Source: Mycoplasmatales bacterium (GTDB lineage Bacteria; Bacillota_I; Bacilli_A; Mycoplasmatales; Metamycoplasmataceae). Taken from it: a DNA stretch of 64,000 nucleotides. The notes beneath the pieces were generated by a model. The model searched no databases, was not told where the DNA came from, and saw only the letters and a list, made by a program, of their open reading frames with translations. Both the position numbers and the translations under genes were made by a program. Location of the stretch: assembly GCA_013215715.1 (NCBI GenBank), contig JABSQT010000001.1, positions 186,001-250,000 of the forward strand, read 5' to 3'. This document shows, in pieces, positions 57,806-64,000 of this stretch (positions are counted from its first letter, which is position 1; each line of letters starts with the position of its first letter).

Positions 57806-58609
57806 ATGGCAAAAGTACAATTATTAACAAAAAATAATATAAGGATTTATATTTCGGATATGACGGATGTGGCTAATATTGCAATTAAAAAACATGAAGC
57901 TTTACCATTGGGAGCGTTAATATTAGCTACCTCCATTGCAGTTTTTGGGCCTTTAACAACAATAAAAAGAAATACAAAAAATTCAGCTATTTTAAATGGT
58001 GATGGATCAAGTGGTACTATAATTGTTGAATCGACGGAAGAAGGTTATATTAGAGCTTCAATAGCAAATCCTAAAGTTGTAACGGAATATGATGAAACTA
58101 GACCTAATGATTTACCACTTGGAGTAGGTATTGGTCAAGTTGGAACTCTTAAAATTTTAAATACTGCTGGCAATTTAACATTTGGCGGCGAAGTTAAACT
58201 TGCTAAAGGTGATGTTGTAACAGATATGGCTTATTACTTTGATAAATCAGAACAAACTAAAACTGCTATTTTATCTTCTGTAGTATTAGGTAAAAATTCA
58301 TATGTTGAAAGATCATATGGCGTAATTATGCAAATGCTACCTGGATATACGGAGGAAGATATTCAATGGGTTGAATCTTTCTTAAAAAATAATAAATTAG
58401 GTGAAATGGAATTAGAAGAATTTATTTCGAATATGAAGGCTATTAAGTTAGAAGAAAAAGAATTAATATGAAAATGTTCTTGTTCAAAAGAAAAATTCAA
58501 AGTAATGTTTGATTCTATTCCTATTCATGAAAAAGAAAAAATTATAAAAGAATATGGAGTTGTTGAAATTAAATGTAACTTTTGTAGAGAAAAGAGTTCT
58601 TTTAAATAA
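57806..58609 (+). CDS. hslO: Redox-regulated chaperone Hsp33
   Basis: A 267-residue holdase chaperone. The N-terminal domain has EALPLGALILATSIAVFGPLTTIK, and DLPLGVGIGQVGTLKI follows. The C-terminal zinc redox switch is intact: CSCS near residue 228 and CNFC near 259, the CxC...CxxC arrangement. Oxidation releases zinc and activates the chaperone. Start: first ATG after a TATAAT nine bases upstream; no Shine-Dalgarno. Confidence 0.93.
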
Positions 58610-58636
58610 TTGATGTATAATTTATATAATTAAAAT

Positions 58637-58782
58637 ATAAATATAAACAATGAAATCGGAAGTAGTATGGAAAGTTTGAATTCGCCGATTGAGTAATGTT
58701 AAAAACATTCGCTTGTCACGTTAAGACAATAGAGAGTCCTAGATTGAGGTGGTACGTTGGTCCCCAATCTTGGTCTTTTTAT
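58637..58782 (+). promoter_or_regulatory. T-box leader of pheST with very short Stem I
   Basis: After TATAAT (58625-58630), a six-base stem AATCGG (58654-58659)/CCGATT (58685-58690) encloses AGTA (58661-58664) and GAA (58678-58680), the two sides of the specifier-loop E motif. TTC (58681-58683), a Phe codon, is exactly where the specifier should lie. Only about 13 bases cap it, so the distal Stem I is absent. A second hairpin AATGTT/AACATT follows, then GGTGGTACG (58748-58756) in the antiterminator region and a terminator ending in TCTTTTT. Confidence 0.82.
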
Positions 58783-58800
58783 ATAAAAATGGAGGTGGAT

Positions 58801-59748
58801 ATGGACTTATCACATATAAAAACACTAGAAGAACTTAAACTAGAAAAAAATAAATTTTTTGGTAAAGATGGACAAATTAAGAAATTGCAAAATGCAATTA
58901 GAACTGCAGAAGCATCAGAAAAAAGTAAAATAGGTAAAAAAATAACTGAGCTAAAAACAATAGCTGAAAAAGCTTTCGCTGAAAAAATGAAGGAAATTGA
59001 GCTTAATGCTATTGTTGAAAAAATAAATAATGAGTGAATTGATGTAACGGAGCCATTAGAGCAATCAGGTTCATTACACCCTTTAACACTCATTGCAAAT
59101 AGAGCAAGACATTGATTAAATCAAAATGGGTATTTTGAAACAATAGGTTCAGAAATCGAAACAGATGAATATAATTTTGAACGTTTAAATATTCCGAAAG
59201 ATCATCCAGCGAGAGATATGCAAGATTCTTTATATATTAATAAAGAAACTTTAATGCGTACACATAATACTGGATTTACTGCAAGAACTCTTGAGAAATA
59301 TGCAAATAAAGCTTTTGCGGAATTTGCTATTGGTCGTGTTTATAGGAATGATGATGATGATCAAACACATTCACATCAATTTGCACAAATTGATTTAGCA
59401 AATATAGGATATGTTTCATTTCCGAATTTAATATGAACAATTAAATCATTAGTCTCATATATATTAGAAGAAGAAGTTAATGTAAGAATGCGTCCTTCAT
59501 TTTTCCCATTTACTGAACCTTCGGTAGAAGTTGATATCTATTACAAAGGAAGATGAATTGAAGTCCTTGGTGCAGGAATGCTTAATAAAAAAGTTTTGAA
59601 AATGGCTGGTTATACAAATGATATGAATGGTTTTGCATCTGGAATTGGTGTAGAAAGAATGGCTATGATTAAATATGGAATTAACGATATTCGTGAATTC
59701 TATCAAAATGATTTAAGATTCTTGAATCAATTTAAGGAGGTGGAATAA
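58801..59748 (+). CDS. pheS: Phenylalanyl-tRNA synthetase alpha subunit
   Basis: A 315-residue class II catalytic subunit. The N-terminal coiled coil (residues about 5-80) is followed by [19 protein letters not shown] and [16 protein letters not shown] (motif 2), and [18 protein letters not shown] (motif 3). GGAGGTGG before the ATG at 58801 fixes the start; an in-frame ATG at 58696 lies in the T-box. The stop overlaps pheT (TAATG). Confidence 0.95.
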
Positions 59749-61910
59749 TGTTATTTTCATTTAATTTATTAAAAGAACTTTCAAATGCACCAAAAAATTG
59801 AACGATAGAAGATATGGTGGTTGCATTTAATAAAATGGGGTTTGAAGTTGAGGGAACTGAGAGGTTTTCTGAGGCTGAAGGAGTTAAGTTTGGTAAGATT
59901 CTTTCAACCTCAAAAAATCCTGAAGGGACAAAATTAAATGTTTGTGAAATTAAATTTGATGATAAAGTAAGGATAATTCAAACTACTGATGATAGTGTTA
60001 TTGGGAATGAAGGTAAAGTTGTTATGGCATTTATTCCTGGTTCGAAACTTGGTGATATGACTTTTACTGATAGAAAAATGAAAGGCATAGTTTCTCAAGG
60101 GATGCTTTGCGCATTTAGTGAATTAGTTAAAGATAAAACCAAAGAAATATTACCCGAAGAATGAAAAGAAAAGCTTCAGTTGTTTGATGAAGAGACTGAC
60201 TTAACTCAAAATCCATTAAAGTTTTTTGGGTTTGATGATTATATAATTGAAATTGATATACTTTCAAATAGATCTGATTCAAATTCATACCTTGTAATGG
60301 CTCAAGAATTAAAAGCTTATTTAAATATTGAGGATACACCTAAATTCAATGTAATTAAAGAAGGTAAATTCGACACAGAATATAATGTTTTAAATGGTAA
60401 CGCAAAAGTATTATCCATTGCAGAGGCAAATATTGTAGACTTAAAAATAACTCTTAATGAAAAACTGCTTTTATTAAAATCGGGTATTAAATCCACAACG
60501 CCAATTGTTGATATTACCAATTTAGCATTATTAATGACGGGTCAACCAGTTCATGCTTATGATAAAAATAAAATTACAAAAAATTTAACGGTTAAAGAAA
60601 CTACAATCAAAACTATTTTATTAGGTGGTAAAGAAGTTGAGTTCCAAAATTCTCTATTGATATGAGATGATAAGAAAGCTATTTCAGCTGCAGGTGTTAT
60701 GGGATTTCAAGAAACAGCGGTAGATAATAAAACAAGAGATGTTATTTTAGAAATTGGTAATTTTAATATTAAAAAAGTAAGACAAACAGCTAAACAAACA
60801 AAATTAGATTCACTCTCAGCAAGGCAATCTTCCAAAAAACTTGGCATTGGTACGCAAGAAATGGGTTGAACTTATCTTACAAATAGAATATCTAATATTT
60901 CTAATATAAAAGGATTACCTCAACAAAATGAAAAGGAAATAAAATTTGATAAAACAATTTTAGATTCATTAATTGGTACTGAATTAACAAAAGAAGAATT
61001 TGCGAAACTTTCATTACAAATGAAAACTTTGGGTTTTACAATAAAACAATCATCAATTTTAGTTCCAAATTATAGACATGATATTGAATCTCAACAAGAT
61101 TTTAATGAAGAGTTTATTCGTTTGTATGGTTATGATAATTTTGAACCAGTCGCACCAGTTGTGAACCCTTCTGATGTTAAAATTATTAATCATAAACATA
61201 AAGAGATAGCAAGCATGGGATATCAAGAAGTATGAACATATTCATTGATTTCAAAAGTTAAAAATATATTTAACCCATTTAATTTCAAAAAAAATATTGA
61301 ATTAGAAACATTTATTTCAAAAGAAAGAGAAGTTATAAGAAATTCAATGGCTATCCCTCTTCTTGAGGTGATTGATTATAATGTTAAACGTAAAATGGAT
61401 GATGTTTCCATATTTGATATAGGTTATATTAATGATGGGATTTTTGTTGCTGCACTTGCTTCAACAACTAAGACGTTTAAAGAAATCAAGCAAAATATTT
61501 TGGATATTATTAAAAAACCCGTTATTTTCGAAAGGGCTATAGGAACTCAATTTCATGAAGGGGTTTCAGCATTAATTAAATTGGATGGTGAAACAATTGG
61601 TTGAATCGGAAAGGTTAATCCACTTATAAATTCAACTGAAGCATTTATTGCTGAAATAATTATCAAGCAAGAATCTAAAGAAGTTTCCTTCAAAACATAT
61701 GATGAATCACAATTAAAGGTTAGAAATATAACTTTTGAACTTAAAAATAAAGAAGAAATTGATACCCAAGTTAAAAAAATAAGACAAATTCATGGAATAT
61801 TCTCAATTAGAGTTTCAGATATTTATATAAAAGATGATATTAGGAAAGTTACCTTAAGTGTTAAGGGTAACAATGATTCTATTGAGGAATTCGATAACAA
61901 ATTTAATTAA
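59748..61910 (+). CDS. pheT: Phenylalanyl-tRNA synthetase beta subunit
   Basis: A 720-residue beta subunit, shorter than E. coli (795). It starts with an OB-fold tRNA-binding domain (about 45-140, ending GMLCAFSEL), then the B3/B4 editing domain, a catalytic-like core (LVPNYRHDIESQQDFNEEF) and a divergent C-terminal FDX-ACB anticodon-binding domain. The editing domain keeps His269 (GQPVHAYD), but the Gly-rich GGIFGG-type motif reads AGVMGF at 315-320, and the TDASHRYERG block is replaced by a Ser/Lys-rich sequence. Loss of Tyr-tRNA-Phe editing is likely. Confidence 0.94.
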
Positions 61911-61936
61911 ACTAGATAATTCTAGTTTTTTTATTT
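61909..61936 (+). terminator. Terminator of pheST
   Basis: AAACTAGA and TCTAGTTT pair around TAAT with T7 after them. Confidence 0.85.
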
Positions 61937-61942
61937 TATAAT
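61937..61942 (+). promoter_or_regulatory. -10 box of pncC (leaderless type)
   Basis: TATAAT ends six bases (TTTTAT) before the ATG at 61949, the same spacer as at 29291-29296. Confidence 0.6.
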
Positions 61943-61948
61943 TTTTAT

Positions 61949-62338
61949 ATGAAAACAATAGGATCAATAGAATCATTTACTGGTGGAGCTTTTGCTGCTG
62001 CAATAACTGCAATCCCTGGTGCAAGCAAATATTATAAAGGTAGTGTAGTCACATATGCTAGTGAAATAAAGAAAAAAATTGGGGTGGATATCTCTAAGGG
62101 TGTTATTAATGAAAAAGTTGCAAAAGAAATGTCTTTAAAAGGTAGGGAGTTTTTAGACGTTGATATTTGTGTTTCTTTTACCGGTAATGCAGGACCAATA
62201 CCTATGGAAGATAAACCTGTAGGGTTGATTTATATTGGTATTAATGAAAATGTATATAAAAAAAACTACAAAGGAACACGAATAGAAATCATAAATCAAG
62301 CAGTGGAATTTGCTCTTAATAAAATAAAGGAAAAATAA
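61949..62338 (+). CDS. pncC: CinA C-terminal domain protein / nicotinamide-nucleotide amidase
   Basis: A 129-residue stand-alone CinA_C domain. The ESFTGGAFAAAIT block near residues 8-20 carries the nucleophile-type Ser, and KGSVVTYASEIKKKIGV and FTGNAGP are the other family motifs. PncC-type enzymes turn nicotinamide mononucleotide into nicotinate mononucleotide. The N-terminal domain of full-length CinA is absent, as in other small genomes. It precedes recA, the classical cinA-recA order, but recA has its own Shine-Dalgarno 60 bases later. Confidence 0.88.
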   Translation: MKTIGSIESFTGGAFAAAITAIPGASKYYKGSVVTYASEIKKKIGVDISKGVINEKVAKEMSLKGREFLDVDICVSFTGNAGPIPMEDKPVGLIYIGINENVYKKNYKGTRIEIINQAVEFALNKIKEK

Positions 62339-62350
62339 TTTTTCTTTTTT
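62326..62350 (+). terminator. Possible weak terminator after pncC
   Basis: GAAAAAT and ATTTTTC form an A/T-only stem with T7 after it, overlapping the stop codon; stability is low. Confidence 0.4.
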
Positions 62351-62397
62351 TATTTGCAATTTTTCTAAAAATAATAAATATATAAATGGAGGTGAAA

Positions 62398-63375
62398 ATG
62401 AAAAATAAAGAAATTAAAGAAGCAATGGATAAAATTCAAGTAGCTTTTGGGAAAGAGTCTGTTATGTTATTAGGTTCTAAGGAACGTATAAACATTGACA
62501 CGATATCGTCAGGCTCACTCTTAATAAATAAATCTTTAGGAATTGGTGGTTACCCAAAAGGGAGGGTAATAGAAATATATGGACCTGAGTCATCTGGTAA
62601 AACAACACTTTCTTTGCATGCAATAGCTGAAGTTCAAAAAAAGGGTGGAATTTGCGCTTTTGTAGATGCTGAACATGCAATAGATCCTCAATATGCTGAA
62701 ACATTAGGGGTAAAAATTGATGATTTAATATTATCGCAACCAGATTCAGGTGAACAAGCTTTAGAGATAGTAGATATTCTTTCAAAAACTGGAACAATTG
62801 ATTTAATAATAGTTGATTCAGTTGCAGCACTTGTTCCTGAGGCGGAATTAAATGGCGAAATGAAAGATCAAACAATTGGCGCACAAGCAAGACTTATGTC
62901 AAAAGCTTTGAGAAAAATAACCGGTTCCTTGAATAAGAATAAAACTACCATTATTTTTCTAAATCAAATTAGAGAAAAAGTTGGAGTTATATTTGGTAAT
63001 CCTGAAACAACCCCAGGAGGACGAGCGTTGAAATTTTATGCTTCTATTAGGATGGAAATCCGAAGAATTTCATCTTTAGGAACAACTGATAATATAACCG
63101 GTAATAACGTAAGAGTAAAAGTTCTTAAAAATAAATTAGCACCTCCATTTAAAACAACATGTACGGAGATTCACTTTGGCAAAGGTATATCTCTTGAATC
63201 AGAAATAATTCAACTAGCTGAAGAAGAAGGTATTTTAATCAGAAAAGGCGCATGATATAAATATAATGATAAAAATATTGCACAAGGGAAAAACAATATG
63301 AGGATACTTTTAGAGGAAAACAAAGAATTAAAAGAGGAACTTTATGTAAGACTTAATGAAAAAAAATCTAATTAG
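62398..63375 (+). CDS. recA: Recombinase RecA
   Basis: A 325-residue recombinase. Walker A GPESSGKT is at 62-69, Walker [16 protein letters not shown] and the L2/NQIRE block ([22 protein letters not shown]) are complete. The C-terminal lobe is shorter than in Bacillus (348), lacking the acidic tail. The start at 62398 was chosen because GGAGGTG lies between it and the upstream in-frame ATG at 62386. It looks functional, unlike the truncated recA known from some spiroplasmas. Confidence 0.96.
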
Positions 63376-63377
63376 AG

Positions 63378-63402
63378 ACAAAGGGCAATGCCTTTTGTTT
63401 TT
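63378..63402 (+). terminator. Terminator after recA
   Basis: ACAAAGGGC and GCCTTTTGT pair with one wobble/mismatch around AAT and are followed by T. Confidence 0.75.
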
Positions 63403-63448
63403 AAATAAAGTTATGTGGTAATATTAATTGTATAGAAAGCGGGACAAA

Positions 63449-64000
63449 ATGAAAGTTCTATTTATTGGAGATATATTTGGGAAACCTGGGTTAAAAACTG
63501 TAGTTCAAGAGTTACCAAAATTAAAAGAAAAACATAAAATTGATTTTGTGATTGCGCAAGGTGAGAATGTTTCTGGTCGCAAAGGTCTGTATTATTCTGA
63601 TTACAAAAAATTAAAAACAGCAGGTATTGATGCATTTACTATGGGGAATCATGTTTGAGCAAAAGAAGAAATAAATAAATTATTTAAATATGATGATATT
63701 ATTAGACCTTATAATATTAATGAAAGTTATGCTGGTAAAGGATCAATAGTTTTTAATGTAAAAGGAAAAACATTAAGAATTACATCAATGATGGGTATTA
63801 CATTTAATGAATTAAGAAAACCTTGAAAAGAATCTCATGCTTTAAACTTTTTTGATGCATTTGATAAAATTCAAAAAGAAAAGAAAGTTGATTATCATTT
63901 TATTGATTTTCATGGAGAAACCACTTCTGAAAAAGCAGTTTTCTCACTTTATGCTGATGGATTAGTAAATGCAATAGTTGGAACACACACACATGTTCAA
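63449..64000 (+). CDS. ymdB: YmdB-family metallophosphoesterase, 5' part
   Basis: The gene runs off the right edge after 184 codons. It belongs to the YmdB phosphodiesterase family (2',3'-cyclic nucleotide phosphodiesterases in Bacillus). Metal ligands are visible: Asp8 in FIGDIF, GENVSG, the MGNHVW Asn-His pair, FHGE and GTHTHV. Position after recA matches the Firmicute order recA-rny-ymdB, but no rny lies between them. GAAAGCGGGA is a weak ribosome site before the ATG; an in-frame start seven codons upstream (63428) is less likely. Confidence 0.9.

Overview
This window is a chromosomal segment from a wall-less bacterium of the class Mollicutes. Nearly every long gene is readable only if UGA encodes tryptophan. 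The DNA is very AT-rich, intergenic gaps are short, and many genes end in small U-tailed hairpins. Purine salvage (purA, purB), folate and pantothenate uptake genes, a purine riboswitch, a THF riboswitch and an arginine deiminase operon suggest the Spiroplasma/Entomoplasma/Mycoides side of the class. That placement is inference; no 16S gene is present. I see no insertion sequence, prophage, CRISPR array or replication origin.

Layout. Positions 1-4050 hold the end of the F1Fo ATPase operon (atpA 3' end, atpG, atpD, atpC) plus a DUF1146 membrane protein, followed by tRNA-Ser(CGA) and tRNA-Thr(GGT). Positions 4.3-10.5 kb hold a PQ-loop membrane protein, pta, a LicA-like kinase, a D-lactate dehydrogenase, an aquaglyceroporin and an LtrA-family protein. 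A T-box-controlled valS follows. The complete arginine dihydrolase operon (arcA, ornithine carbamoyltransferase, antiporter, carbamate kinase) lies at 13.7-18.5 kb. On the minus strand at 18.6-20.6 kb, a THF riboswitch precedes folC and an ECF folate S-component. It is divergent from a purine riboswitch with purA-purB.

Positions 23.4-35.6 kb hold an epimerase-like gene, the IF3/L35/L20 operon with its leader and an AUU start, dUTPase, a zinc metallopeptidase, an rRNA methyltransferase, a Cof phosphatase, upp, cmk-der-gpsA, HU, RecU, a DivIVA/GpsB protein, RNase P RNA and pgsA. A GH13 protein that has lost its catalytic residues comes next, then the rplJL operon, an amino acid permease and rpoBC (40.9-49 kb). 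A glycolytic run (pgk, a DUF2188 membrane protein, tpiA, gpmI) leads to ackA, an NADH oxidase, coaX with a probable pantothenate S-component, hslO, pheST with a very short T-box, pncC/cinA, recA and a truncated ymdB at the right edge.

Working together: glycolysis feeds lactate (D-LDH) and acetate (Pta-AckA, giving ATP). NADH oxidase rebalances NADH. The arginine pathway is a second ATP source. Vitamins and nucleobases are imported and processed by salvage enzymes. The most notable points are a group of genes whose TATAAT box ends 6-7 bases before the ATG (apparently leaderless mRNAs), a T-box with a severely shortened Stem I before pheS, the GH13 pseudoenzyme, and degraded proofreading sites in both ValRS and PheRS.
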